Source: Nageia nagi
Lineage: Eukaryota; Pinophyta
NCBI GenBank assembly: GCA_050084985.1
Contig: JBITNC010000001.1
Location: 22,134,001-22,198,000, forward strand
Length of the DNA stretch: 64,000 nt
Direction: 5' to 3'
The notes below the pieces were generated by a model. The model worked only from the letters and a program-made list of their open reading frames with translations. It ran no database searches and was not told where the DNA came from. The number at the start of each line of letters is the position of its first letter. The stretch's first letter is position 1. This document shows, in pieces, positions 34,590 through 46,659 of this stretch. The position numbers and the translations under genes are program-made.

Positions 34590-35110
34590 CAAATGCATAG
34601 ATGAGGATACAACTCCCCAACTCTAGACATGTCCATCCACTTGGCTTTATTAGGCTTATGTCCTTTCAATACAAACAACCACAACTTTGTCTCACCTCTT
34701 CTTAAAGCACAAACCTTATTTTGTAATATGGTATCCTCCTTGAATTCATCCATAGTATTAAGAGCTAAGTCATCAAGAGATGGAAATATCTAATCTGAAC
34801 CTACTCCATATTTAGTCAACATATATGGCTCATACAATTTCAAATGTTCAACATTCATAAATGAATAGATGTTCATATATGCTAGAAGATTCAATCTAAA
34901 AGCATTCTCATTTACTTTCTCCACAATCTCAAATGGTCCATACCTTATAGGTTTCAACTTCTTGGCTGATCCATGCAGCCTCTTCTTACTAAGATGCAAC
35001 CAAACATGATCTCCCACATGAAACTTATGGTCAAGTCTATGTTTGTCATGTCTCATATTGTACTTGGCTTGGCTTGTATCAAGTTGCTCTTGGAATTTCA
35101 AATGAATTTG
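34590..35110 (-). pseudogene. C-terminal part of gypsy polyprotein
   Basis: Minus-strand frame 34790-35101 reads KYNMRHDKHRLDHKFHVGDH, VWLHLSKKRL and KLKPIRYGPFEIVEKVNENA, the GDxVWLHL ... L.P.RYGPF.I basic domain after integrase. A further stretch (34556-34753) follows after a stop without a recognisable chromodomain. Confidence 0.7.
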
Positions 35111-35176
35111 CCTAATATTTTACATAAATTTTTTAGCTTGTTTTTCCTCTTTCTCAAGTGAATCTTATTCATCCCT

Positions 35177-35990
35177 TTACTTCCCAAACACACAATCAAA
35201 AGGTGAAGGTGGTAAATAACTAAAATAAGTATCAAAAGGACTCTTATTAATGAAGGAATGAATTGCCCTATCATGTTGGATATATTCAAGATGTTCATCC
35301 CAAGATGTAGGATGCTTGCCACAATAACCCCTTAAGATTTGAACTATTATTCTATTCACCACCTTGGTTTTTCCATGCATTTGAGGATGAAAGGTAGTAC
35401 TCCTCTTCAACCTTGTGTTCACATTTTCCCATAAACATATCGAAAACTTGCCCAAAAATATACTATCTCTATCTAAAATAATGGAATTATGCAATCCAAA
35501 ATGAACCCAATATGAGAAAAGAATAAATTTGTAGCATCTTATCCTATTATAGTCTTTTTACATAGAATAAAAACACATATCTTGCTAAATATATCCACAA
35601 CAACAAATAAATAGTCATGACCATTCTTAGTCATAGGCAATCCTCACATAAAACCCATTGAGATACACTCCCATTGACATCAAAGTACCAGAAGTGATTG
35701 ATATAAACCCAATTTCTTGTTACTTGACTTGCTAGTGCAACACAAATAACATTCCCTTATGTATTTGGTAAATTGATCTTGCATCTTTGGCTAATATATA
35801 TATACCTTTGCAAATTATATAATTTTTTTCCAACTCCAAAATGTCCTACAATATTTGAAGTTTGTGCTTCCCTAATTAGTCCAATCATGTCACCAATAGG
35901 GACATATAATGCATTAAAATGATAAATTAAATTCATCCAAACCCTCATACTTGGACCTAGATGAAGACAACTACTCATACACCTCTTCGA
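35177..35990 (-). pseudogene. Integrase remnant of the 33.8-39.8 kb gypsy element
   Basis: Broken frames give an upstream PKMQDQFTKYIRECYLCCTS (zinc-binding region), CISMGFM..LPMTKNGHDYLFVVVDIFSK (core, first catalytic Asp region altered), then LDRDSIFLGKFSICLWENVN (second Asp) and TTFHPQMHGKTKVVNRIIVQ, where the expected catalytic Glu of QTE.VN is replaced by Val (TKVVN). At least five stops are present. Confidence 0.7.
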
Positions 35991-36559
35991 AGTCTTAATC
36001 TAGCACACATGCCTCTAAAAATGACTCAAACAGAAAAGGAATAAATTTCATCATTGAGAGGGAACTCACTAGACCCTATTTTCACATTGCTAATGACCCA
36101 TAATCAGTACTACACATCAATAATTGCATGGAATATGTAATTATAGGTAGTCTAAAAAGCATGTTAGCAACTTTATTCTATTTTCCTTTCTTATACTTGA
36201 TCACTAGATGAAATTGTTGTAGAAAGTCCATCCATGTATAGTGTCTAGTTCATTGCAATTTTGATTGAGTTTGCAAATACTTTAATGGTTGATGATCAAT
36301 ATGAATGATTGTTTCTTTCCCCATTAAGTAATGTTTTCACTTTTTAACAACTTGAAACAATGCATACATTTCCTTATCATAAGTAGGATAATTCAAAATA
36401 GCCTCGCTAAACTTTTCATAATGATAGCAAATTGGTTTACCTTCTTGCATCAAAATAGCTCCCATGGCATACTCACTTGCATCAGCCTCCACTTCAAATG
36501 GCTTATGTAAATTAGGAAGTTAGTATAGGTGCATTAATAAACTTTTGCTTCAAAGTGTC

Positions 36560-37400
36560 AAAATATGTTTATTGTTGTTTCCCCCATTGGAAAACTTGCT
36601 TCTTTCTAGTTACATCATGTAAAGGTGAAGCAATATGAGAAAAATCAATAATAAACTTAGTCAAGTATTGTATACCACCTAAGAAACTCCTTACTTTAGT
36701 TACATTAGATGGCCTTGGCCAATCTACTATAGTAATTACTTTACTAGGATCTATCTTAAGTTGTCCATGACCAATAACATGGCCCAAATACACCAAAGAC
36801 TCTTTTCCAAGATCACATTTTGAATATTTAAATAACAACTTCTCCCTATGCAAAGTTTGAAACACTTGTCTAATATGTACAACATGTTCTTCTTAAGTAG
36901 AACTATAAATAAGAATATCATCCAAGCATACAACATCAAAAGAATCAATAAATGGATGAAGTACATCATTCATTACCCTCATGGAAGTGGCTGATGCATT
37001 GCACAAACCAAATGGAAAAATAAGCCACTCAAATAGGCCTTGTCTTCTCTTGAAAGTAGTCTTCCAAATATCCTCCTCTTTGATTCTAACTTGGTGATAT
37101 CCACTCCTTAAATCCAATTTTGTGAAGAATCTTGCCTCTTATAATTAATCCAAAAGATCATCTATCTAAGGTAAATGATAACAATTTTTTATGGTGATTT
37201 TATTTAATGCTCTATAGTCAATACACATTCTCCAAGTTCTATCCTTCTTGGGAGCCAAAACAATAGGTGATCCACATGGAGATGTACTTGGTGTGATCAT
37301 ACCTTGATCAACCAACTCCTAAATCTTCCTTCTTATTTCCCCTTGCTTTAAAATTGATTATCGATACAAAGCTAGATTAGGCAATGAAGCATCAAGTAAG
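36560..37400 (-). pseudogene. Reverse transcriptase remnant of the 33.8-39.8 kb gypsy element
   Basis: Blocks in order: [67 protein letters not shown] and [12 protein letters not shown], where the catalytic box is CLDD (36917-36928) rather than YLDD. Then come YLGHVIGHGQLKIDPSKV and RSFLGGIQYLTKFIIDFSHI. RNase H follows in worse condition near 36.2-36.5 kb. Confidence 0.82.
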
Positions 37401-37689
37401 AACTGAATATCATGCTATATATCCTGCATAGGAGGTAATCCATGTGGCTCTACAAATAAGTTAGTAAGCTCTCAAACCAAATCTTGCATTTGTTCCTCTC
37501 TTTTTCATGTTGTTAGTGACATACAATCAATATTACACATCATTAATAGCATGAGATTCACCTCACTTGAGACTCCTATTTTCACCATGATTAGAACAAA
37601 CTTTTTAGAAGCATTTACAAGATGTTTTACCTAATTGGTAGTGACCAAAGGTAGCTTTTTTTCTGCTTTTATGTGGTCTAGCTAGAAAC

Positions 37690-37985
37690 ATCTTTCCATA
37701 TTTCACCAATCATAATTTGTTCAATTTTTTGTAATAAATACCAACTCTATCCCACATGTAAGGGTTACTAATAATAACACCACAAATGTCTAAAGGAATA
37801 ACACCAACCACAACTTCATTAATGTACTTTGCACAAATAGCAAATTTCAACTTACATTGCTTAGTAACTTGCAAACTAGCATTGCAATGTACCCAACCCA
37901 AAGGCTATGGATTTGGATGGTTGAAAGTTTTCAATCCCATATTACTTACCATAGTCTCTAAAATCAAATTTGCTTGAGAACCTAA
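37690..37985 (-). pseudogene. Protease-region remnant
   Basis: The minus strand gives LILETMVSNMGL, PLGWVHCNASLQVTKQCKLK, FAICAKYINEVVVGVIPLDI and CGVIISNPYMWDR, in the position of the gypsy protease between gag and RT. The pattern YIDEV...V.PLD.CGV.LG.PY is typical of this family's retropepsin. The active-site DSG itself is changed here (near 37,970). Confidence 0.5.
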
Positions 37986-38098
37986 ATAAAAAATGCAATC
38001 TACCTTGGTTTTCTTGATTTGGATTATGAGGTGGAATAGTTGAATCCTTTGTTCTTCAATATCTTAAGGTTCCTTAACCTTTTGAATGGTTGAACAAT

Positions 38099-38930
38099 TT
38101 ATTCTTTCATCAACATCTGAAGTTCCCTCAATATCATCACATCTATGAACCATATCATTAGTTTTCTCCTTGTTCTTATGCTTATATGGATGTAAATTTG
38201 GATGTAATTTCCAACATTTATCATCAACATGACCATCTTTATCATAATGACTACAATGTGTACCATCACCTTCTTTCTTTGAAATATTAGTGGTTTTAGT
38301 TTCTTGCTTACCTTTGCCTTTATCTTAAGATTTACCTTTCTCTTTTCCTCCCTTTGAATTATAAGCCTTCTTGGATTCATCATATTGTCTCCTTGCTTTA
38401 CCATCTGTAGTGTATTCTTAAACATTTTGCCCTATTTTTTGTCTAAAAATTTACCATTTCATCAATTGTTTATTATAATATCCTAAAGGATAGAATTTAT
38501 CTCTAAACAACTCCTTAAATTCATTCCAAGAAGATATTTCAAACTAGTGTTCATGATTAAGAGTTTATACATAGCTTTCCCACCAAACTATAGCATGTCC
38601 ACTCATCTTTAATCTAGCAAAAAAGATTTTATAAACATCATTTACAACACCATGAATGTGGAAATAAACCTCCAATTCTTTTAGCCAATTGTTCACCTTT
38701 TTTGCATCAAACTCTCCTCAAAAAGTAGAAATGTCCACTTTGGCCTCCAACTTGAATGAAACTCTATTTGATGAAGATGATGAATCAGGTCTCCCAACTA
38801 CATCATGATATCTCTTATTGATATTTGCATTTTCTCCATCATCCAACAACTTAGCAAATCTAGCTAAATGATTCTTCATTACTGAAAACCTCCTTTCAAA
38901 ATCAACATCCATCATGGTACAAATAGTAGA
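38099..38930 (-). pseudogene. gag remnant with zinc knuckle
   Basis: Reads MMDVDFERRFSVMKNHLARF at its start (about 38,915), then FDAKKVNNWLKELEVYFHIH and HAIVWWESYV, the gypsy capsid pattern (...W...LE.YF... A..WW). Near 38,203-38,265 lies HCSHYDKDGHVDDKCWKLHP, a CCHC zinc knuckle in which the second Cys has become Tyr. Basic linker sequence precedes it. Confidence 0.75.
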
Positions 38931-39097
38931 CTATTGCTCCTTTGTATTATCCATTTTAGTCACTCTACCCCTTCGACCAATCTAAAGATCCTCTAAAATC
39001 AACATTGGTCTTCGAGATCTCGTCCCAAACATAAAAAAATACACCATTGGTAGCTTGAAATACCCAAAATTTTAGCCCCATATTTGATGCATAAAAT

Positions 39098-39108
39098 CTC
39101 TAATACCA
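39098..39108 (-). other. Primer-binding site (initiator tRNA-Met)
   Basis: On the minus strand TGGTATTAGAG follows the 5' LTR end (GATCA) after two bases. It matches the plant initiator tRNA-Met primer site TGGTATCAGAG at 10 of 11 positions. Confidence 0.75.
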
Positions 39109-39110
39109 CA

Positions 39111-39815
39111 TGATCTGTAATCATTGGATGCTTATAGTATACTTGGATCCTCACTTATAGATTTGAACAAAAATAGTTAATTATTATGAGATCATACAAA
39201 TTGCATATAAATTTGAAAATTGCATAATGTGAATAATAAACTAGTAATCTGAAACATACAACAAGATCAATATAATGATTTTACCATGGTTCACACAATA
39301 TGGGCTAATCTAACATGGAATTAGAGTCTTCTCTTCTGATTGTATATGGACATTACAATATTACATGCATAGAGAAATACCATCAATATAATGACAATAG
39401 AATCTCCTACAGCAAGAAGTAATAATCTTAGAACTACAACAATTTTGGAATGACTCTTGTTCTTCCTTCAAAATATTACAATTCTAAAATTCCAAAACTC
39501 TACAATCCTCTCTCATTGAGAATTAAGAATGATATATGCTATTAAATAAGCCTCTAAAACACTCTAAAATGTTGGCCAAGGAACATGAACCACTCAATCT
39601 CCCAAAATGACAATGTCTCTTCAAATGCCCCTACTAACTCATCAAGTTGCATGCCATTAGTGATCTAAAATTAGCATTTTGCACACCACTGGTGACCTAA
39701 AATTGAATGCCAAACAACTCCATATTTTATTCTTTGGTCTATCTCCAAGAACATATACCTATAGAATGAGTATTGCTCCTAAAAAGATAACCTAATACAT
39801 AATCCAATTTGGATC
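39111..39815 (-). repeat. 5' LTR of the 33.8-39.8 kb gypsy element
   Basis: 705 bp, aligned end to end with 33832-34558. It lies upstream of the primer-binding site and gag in the minus-strand orientation. Confidence 0.88.
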
Positions 39816-40109
39816 AATAAGTATGACAATTATAAAGATAAAATTGCTAACCTACCACCTTGTCTACTAGAACAATATTGGGAAGCCTTTATGAAAATTA
39901 GGAGAAACAATGATTTTATGGCAAGTACTAGCCATTATATTATGGTAGTTCATATCATTTTTATGTTTATGTGAGTTTTATAGGTCACAGTACTAGAATA
40001 TACAATTTTGGAGTTAGAAATAACATAAAAAATTAAACCTATGATTTTTTGACACCATTTACATCAAGCAAGGTTAAAAAGGAATAATTTATTAATGAAT
40101 TATATTTTT
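39816..40109. other. No gene recognised
   Basis: Short stretch between the gypsy element and the repeat field. A plus-strand phrase LPPCLLEQYWEAFMKIRRNN (about 39,853-39,912) has a faint look of the plant En/Spm-associated W..L..YW....F...S..N pattern but is too short to call. Confidence 0.3.
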
Positions 40110-40440
40110 GGGTAACTATTGAATCCATGTCTGACATGATTCTAAATCTATTCTTGACTCTAATTATTTTTTACCTCTAACACCAATCTGACTCTATACC
40201 TAATGCTATCATGTTGATGCTATTCTAACTCTATTGTTGACTCTATTATAACTAGAATTTGATCCCATTTTGACTCTAAATTAGTTTTAGTCTTGATGCC
40301 TTACTGATGCTATTTATGAGTCTAAACTAGTTTTTATTTTGATGCCATACTAACTCTATTTTTAATATAAGATCATTACATTCTAACTCTATTTTTGACA
40401 TTATTTTAAACTATTTTCTAACTCTATTTCTGACTCTATT
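40110..40440. repeat. Degenerate GACTCTA/AACTCTA repeat field
   Basis: TGACTCTA, TAACTCTA and ATGCTAT-type phrases recur every 10-30 bp without a fixed period. The same phrases occur at 43.07-43.12 kb, 47.79-48.11 kb and 56.58-56.73 kb in the same orientation. Confidence 0.6.
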
Positions 40441-40712
40441 AGGCATTAGTGTTAGGGGTTAGAGTCAATGGTTAGGGTTAAGGGTTATGGGGGGTAATTA
40501 AGGTTAGGGGTAAGGGTTTAAGGTTAGGTGTTAGGGTTAGCATTAGGGTTAGGGTTAAGGGTTATGGTATGTTAAGGATTATATATGGGTTAGCAATATG
40601 GTTAAGGGTTATGTGTTAGTGTTAGCATTAGGGGTAAGGGTTATGTACTAGGGTTAGCATTGGGGGTAAGGGTTATGGGTTAGGGTTAGCATTAGGGTTA
40701 AAGGGTTATATG
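40441..40712 (+). repeat. Telomere-like array, G-rich strand (TTAGGG variants)
   Basis: About 270 bp dominated by GGGTTAG, TTAGGG, GGGTTAAGG and GCATTAGGG units of irregular length. It is not the plant-typical TTTAGGG array and not exact enough to be a recent telomere capture. Confidence 0.75.
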
Positions 40713-40879
40713 TCCAATTTTTCATTAATTATCTTTTGCAATAATATTATAAATCAAACACTTATCATGAAATCCAATGTACATAACATCCATGCTACAT
40801 ATATATCATCATGAAATCTAATTATACATAACATGAAAGCATGTGAGTATCCATAAAAATATTATTGATCAATATGATA

Positions 40880-42240
40880 ATACTAAATTCATCCATAAGA
40901 TTACTTTATTAACTATTCAAATATTTTCTTCAATAGTATCATTGAGTTCAATATAGGGAATAGAACGTACAATGTGTCTTCCTCTAGGAGCACCCTTGAT
41001 TACAAACCATTTTTTTTATCCAATATATTTGGAATAAAATATATTTGATCACAATGTTATGGGAAGACATAATATTATTTATCTTCAAGAAGGTATTTTG
41101 GGGAATCAATTGCAATATAACTACTAGGAGATTCATGTATGATTGATCTTTGATACCATTTACATCTTAACATGACACACTTGAATGACCTAAAATTCAA
41201 TTCAATAATTTCTTGAATTTTCCTATAATAATCTAAGCTTCCTTGAATCCAAGTTGTATCTTTTTCACTTGCAAAACTAATTACCATTGAATTGCATCCT
41301 TGAATCCTTGAATAAAAAAATAATTATCATTGAATTGCATCTAATAGCTAAATTGGATGCATCTTCATCTATATTTTCTCCTCTACTTTCTTTCTCTTCA
41401 ATTATATCCTTTAGCCATGATTATGGATAATATTTTGACCAACTTTGGTCTCTCAAATGCATAGGTATAGGGGTCCTTGGATTGGTATTACAAAATACAT
41501 GATGTTCTTGTGGAATTATGCTTTTTTTACTATTGTACAATGCATTAAACTCTTTGTAGCATTCCATATTCATCATGACAAAATCATTTAAAGATTCATA
41601 CAACTCATGACTTCTATCTATAAATGACATCATATAAACTCATTATAAGTAGCCATTGATTACATGGAAATGCCCAAATTAATACATCATGTACGAATTA
41701 CTTTAAATTACTAGCTGAATATAAAATATTAATGTACTTGGTACCTTTAATAGAAAATCATTTCCCTTTTATTTCAAAAACCTCCCCTTCTAATTTGTCT
41801 TTATCTTTGTCTGCATCCCACATTTTGGTGCTCCAAGATGGATTTGGGAAACATATTTAGATGCATAGAATAAAGATTCATTGGTAATATACCCCTCACC
41901 CATGGATCCTTTTGGTCATTCCCTCTATCTAACAAATCCTTTTAGCACTTTTAAATATCGCTCAACAAAATATTTATTTCTAGCATTTACAACACATGTT
42001 GTTTCAACATCATCTACAAGGTGTATTAATAAGTGCACTTGCATCATAATAAAAGTAGTAGCCATTTCCTTTTCAAATTTACATATAATCTTTATAACTT
42101 CTCTATGTCATCTACTTATTTTAGCCACATGTATCTCCTTTGAAGTTAACCACCTATTTATGAAAAATGTCATCATTCAAAAAATCATAATATGTCATCA
42201 TATATGTATATAAAAACTAGAAAATAATAATAATAAAAAA
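40880..42240 (-). pseudogene. CACTA (EnSpm) transposase remnant, TNP2-type C-terminal half
   Basis: Minus-strand translation at about 42,090-41,870 gives FEKEMATTFIMMQVHLLIHL, VNARNKYFVERYLKVLKGFV and GEGYITNESLFYASKYVS. This is the pattern of the DUF4218 region of plant TNP2 transposases (MVHL.VHL ... YP.ERY...LK.YV ... EGY..EE...F.S.YL). Further on, 41287-41075 reads DYYRKIQEIIELNFRSFKCV then LRCKWY, and about 41,040-40,950 (another frame) gives NIFYSKYIG, KKWFVIKGAPRG. These match the DUF4216 region (YYG...I.EL.Y.....LFKC.W ... QVFYV.D....W.VV). Stops interrupt both. The order and spacing agree with the family. Confidence 0.6.
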
Positions 42241-42435
42241 TTGATTTTATCATATACCTTAAAAATAATGACAGTCAACCAATTATTTTTCTTCAATCAA
42301 TAGGTAAAATCAAACATCCATGAATTGCAATTAGAAAAATATGATCTAGTTTGCTTCCTAAAATATTAACCACAATGTTAAAATATAATTATATATTTGT
42401 AAATAATATCCTCTAAGTGAAATTTTAAATGGCTT

Positions 42436-42657
42436 TTACAATATTTTCACAAATGTAATAACATGTGTGTCAATTAAAGATATATATACCTCATCCTCAT
42501 CAGAATCATCATCCACATTATCATCAACATCATTGATATCATCATCAATATAATAATAATTAACATCATCATCATCATCCAATGAGACATCATCTACTGA
42601 CATATATACTAGTTCATCATTTGATGACCCATAGGCATCATCATCATTTGATGACAA
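42436..42657 (-). repeat. GAT-rich microsatellite encoding an Asp-rich stretch
   Basis: ATC/GAT triplets dominate. On the minus strand a 73-codon open frame encodes mostly Asp, Val, Ser and Tyr (for example VDDVSLDDDDDVNYYYIDDD). It may be part of the adjacent transposase gene or just a microsatellite that happens to be open. Confidence 0.4.
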
Positions 42658-42817
42658 ATCTTTCCTCTATTTGCATGGAATGGTTAATATAGAAGCACTT
42701 ACCTGCATTATAATTAAAAGAACTTAATTAGTTAAATAATAAAAGTGAACTCATAACCCTAAAAAAATAATATTGAAACTATAATAATTAAAAAATAATA
42801 TTTAAACTACAATAATT

Positions 42818-43075
42818 AACCCTTACCCCTAACACTAATACCTAATGCTAACCCTAACTCATAACCCCTAACCCTAACCCCTAACCCTTGACCCTAAACA
42901 CTAATCCCTAACTATAAACCCTAACCCCTATCCCCTACCCATAATACTAACCCCTAATCTCTATTCCTAACACTAACCCTAATGTTAACCCTAATACATA
43001 ACCCTTAACCCTAACCCCTACCCCTATCCCCTAACCCATAAGCCCTACCCCTAACGCTAACCCATAACTCTAATA
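42818..43075 (-). repeat. Telomere-like array, C-rich strand (CCCTAA variants)
   Basis: About 260 bp of CCCTAACCC, CTAACACTAA and CCTACCCATAA units. It is the opposite orientation of the array at 40441-40712, so the two form a loose inverted pair around the transposase remnant. Confidence 0.75.
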
Positions 43076-43109
43076 TTTTTTTAATATTATTTTCGTACTG
43101 ACTCTATGT

Positions 43110-44648
43110 TTGACTCCATGGGTAGTTAGAAATAGAGTTAAAAATCACTTACAAATTAAAAAATTAAAAGCAACCCCATCAAACATCATTGTTTATTCAC
43201 TCGTTTGCTTTATTTTGTCCATTCTCATCCAAAATTATGATTTGGCATTGGTAGTGGAGGGAGTTTTTTGAAAGCTACCAGAGGTGATTTGGGAGACTTC
43301 TCATCCAAATTTATCAAGCCATTCTTCCAATTTATAGGTTTTTCTTCTTTGTCTCTATTTTTTTTTTTTTACATTTTTAGTATAAAAAAACTAAAATTTG
43401 TAGGGCTTTAGAGATTTAATGTTGTATTTTGAAATTTCTTGAACGAGGGCATAGTTCTTCAATAGGTTTTTTATAGTTTTTATCAAAATTTCATAGGTTT
43501 TCATGATTTTAGCAATTGCACGCAAGGATTTTTTCTAAATTTCTTCAATTTCAACAAATTTAGCTAAAGCCCACTAAAATTTAGTAAAAACCCACTAAAA
43601 TTTAAACCCTAATCGAGAAATTTGAAACCTAACAAGCAAAATCAAAACCCTAATTACCAAAATTCTCATAATTTAACCAAAAAACTTATAAATTATAAAG
43701 AACATACCAAATGTAATTCAAAATTCTATCCTCCCTTCTCTCTTGATTTCTGAAATTCTTCTTCTTTGATTTCTAAAATTCTATAATTTGAAATTTTGTA
43801 ATGTAATTTATGGCATAAATTTCTTTATTTATTTATTTTTTAATTAGTCATAAATTAAATTAAAATTATTATTTTTTAATTAGTTATAAATTAAATTAAC
43901 TATAAAATATTAAAGTTAAAAAATGAATTTTAATTTTAAATTAAATTATATTATAATTTTGTATAATTAAAATAAATAAAATTATTACGTTGAGCATCGT
44001 AACTACAATGGTAGTTGGGGGAAGGCAAGAACCTAAATGTCCATCCATCCATCAAACATTTTTTAAAAATAAATTAGCTGACAAATAAATTTAGTATTAT
44101 AAAACTTTTAATTTTTTTATGCAACTAACTATATAAATAAATAATATGATATACATATATAAAATAATTTTAATATATTTTAGTGATTGGATGCAAATAT
44201 CATAATTTATTTAAATGTAATTGTTTACATCTTTTATTTTAATGTTGCATTTTATTTTATTTTATTTTATTCTGATGTTCCAATATAATTGTTTACTTCT
44301 TTTATTTAGTGTTCATCATGTTGTTGTAAGGAGATGATAAGGGAAGTGGAGATGATTCTAGAAAAGGGAATGGGAAAGACAAAGATACATCAAATGCCCT
44401 TGATCCAAAAACCAAAAAATTATTGGTATGTATAAACATGTATGTAGCAATTTATTATGTACAAGATGATGTTTTAAATTATTTATTTATTATATATTAA
44501 TGGAGGTCAAATTTTTTACAAGTAAAAACAGTCAACAAATTACATTAATTAGTTACAAGGATGAAACTCTCTAAAGACAAATCCCTTCAAATGCTTGGTT
44601 TTAAATATGGCTTTGGTGAAAGTTTGAGTCCTATAGGATGTTGAAGTA
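43110..44648. other. Mostly noncoding, one short coding-like fragment
   Basis: AT-rich sequence. At about 44,326-44,430 the plus strand reads GDDKGSGDDSRKGNGKDKDT then SNALDPKTKKLL, a hydrophilic linker-like stretch. It ends before solo LTR copy B (44654) and a further coding-like fragment follows that LTR, so both may be pieces of one old gene. Confidence 0.35.
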
Positions 44649-44653
44649 GTCAA

Positions 44654-46632
44654 TGTTGAACTATGTGTGACACTGAGAGGGGTGGTGAATCACTATTTCA
44701 ATTTTAAAACTTTAAATCTAGAAACTTTAAATAGTACAGTAGAGAAATAAAACCAAATAGAGCAAGCACACCAAGATAGCAAACACACAACACAAGATAT
44801 AGCGAGGTTCACCAATGTGGCTATATCCCCGAAAAAGACTGCTTGGACTTCAATCCAAATCTAGCCATTGTAAAGCACCAACTTTACACATAATTTATCA
44901 GCATCAATTGAAAGGAGCACCAACACCTAAGCTTTGTAGCACCCAATGCAAGGAGCACCAACTCCACTTGCCAAGCATCCACTTAACAGATTTAATAAGA
45001 TGGAATGAAAGATTGATAATCAGTTACCCAAGACCCGGAATGGTCTAGCTCAAAACTCTTCTCACAAAATACAATCTGAATCATATTCTATTTTCTTTAT
45101 TGTCATGCCAATAGCTCTCTATTCATCTATAATCTGAAACCCCTTTTAATTCATACACATTTACTTTGGATTCCTGTCTACTGAAAAACACTCAAAATCG
45201 AATCAAGAAACTGTTGCTCATATCACTGAAAGGGTTGCTGTTATTTTTCATCAAGAAAACTCCTCATATTCTGAATCAAAATTGATATAATTTCTCACAA
45301 ACATATAGAACTTTCAACACTTATAGAATTATCAATAAAACATTCATTTTTGAGATATCCATTACTCATACATGCTTCACACACCTCTCAATAACAAACT
45401 ACACTACCAAAACACAAACCTAGAAAAATTTGAATTTATTCAAACTAGTTGAAGATAATACCTCGAATGCACTCAGAATGCATGTTCCATGTCCATATGG
45501 CACAAAATGGTATGACGAATTTCACATAGATGCCGAAATACCTTTCAAAGCTCGAATCTATCTTTTTATCTTCTCCTCTCTTGGTTTTTTTTTTTTTTGA
45601 AAAGTGTCACATGATAAAAGAACTCTTGAGCCTTAAATAGAAGTGTGATAACTGAGATATAAAATAAAAGGAAGGAGCATTTTTTCAAACCATACACACT
45701 ATTCCTTTTTGCTTGTCACTTAAAACCATTGTCTGCCAAAACTGGAAAATTAAGAAAAAAAGCTCTAACAGCTTTTTCAATGAGCTATAACTTCTTACTA
45801 AGTGCACGGTTTAACATGAAATTTGGATCACATATTATTAATATAACCAAATACATTATATCAAAATTTTAAGCTTTAAATCCTCATAGTTTACACACAG
45901 CACTTTTCACAAAGTGACCTTCGACACAGATTTCACAGGTATTTTGTTATGCTTGGATTTATGCAAGTTATAGGTTCTCATAGTTCGAGGCCTCAAATCA
46001 AGATGGTTAAAAATACAAAATTATTCATATCATCAAGTTATACATGTAAAAACTTTTAAATTCTAAATTTGAAGACTCTTAGAGGCCAAAACAACCAACC
46101 TACTATTTCCAAAATTTATGCTCAAATAGTCAAAAAGTTACGGAGTGGCATTTTGCAGCTTGTACCATTTCTTTCTCAATTATCATCTTGCTATGAAATT
46201 TGGACCACACCTTCTTGGTATATATTACTATATATTATTTAAATTTCAACCTCTGATTCATCACCGTTTGCTTGCAATTCAAATTGTACGAAGCTAATTT
46301 TACATAAATTTCTGACTACATAATCCACAAGAGTGCCCAAAACTGAACCAACATGAAATTTGACCGTTCCAATGCTTCACACAAATTTTTTATCAACCCA
46401 ACAACTGATCCAAACCATCTCTCGCTGTCTATCACCTTCCATTTGTAATTTGGCCCTCTTGACAACTTTTGGTACCTCATGATAATTTTTGGTCCCTTTA
46501 TCATTTTTGCATCCGACAACTTTGTAGATCTTGTCGATGTTATTTCTTTGACATGTGCAACCATATGAACCTTATGCATACTGATCTCATCGTGTTGACA
46601 ACAATGACAACACTACTGCACCATACTCAACA
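44654..46632 (+). mobile_element. Solo LTR, TGTTG/CAACA family (copy B)
   Basis: 1,979 bp starting TGTTGAACTATGTGTGACACTGAG and ending CATACTCAACA, flanked by perfect 5-bp duplications GTCAA (44649-44653 and 46633-46637). Shared with copy A are the GAGAGGGG...GTGAATCA block, GCGAGGTTCACCAA, CCCCGAAAAAGACT, CAATCCAAATCTAGCCATT, repeated AGCACCAACT and the terminal CGTGTTGACAACAATGACAA. The CCGGAC tandem repeats of copy A are absent. Confidence 0.88.
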
Positions 46633-46659
46633 GTCAACAATCATGTAAATGCTTTAGTT

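Larger units (their letters stand above)
33832..39815 (-). mobile_element. Ty3/gypsy element with both LTRs, degraded
   Basis: A 5,984-bp element on the minus strand. LTRs are at 33832-34558 and 39111-39815, both bounded by TGAT(C/T)TG... and ...TTTGGATCA. The target duplication is TTAAG (33827-33831) versus ATAAG (39816-39820), one mismatch. A PBS complementary to initiator tRNA-Met and a PPT lie next to the right LTRs. Gag with a zinc knuckle, RT, and integrase follow in the order expected of gypsy. No chromodomain was seen. All genes are broken. Confidence 0.88.

Noticed and set aside
40441-40712. Interstitial true telomere from a chromosome fusion
   Set aside because: Units are irregular, not the plant TTTAGGG heptamer, and the opposed partner array 2.1 kb away encloses transposase remnants rather than meeting it head to head.
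42436-42657. Acidic 73-residue protein as an independent gene
   Set aside because: It is explained by a GAT/ATC microsatellite; no start context or homologous pattern supports a separate gene.
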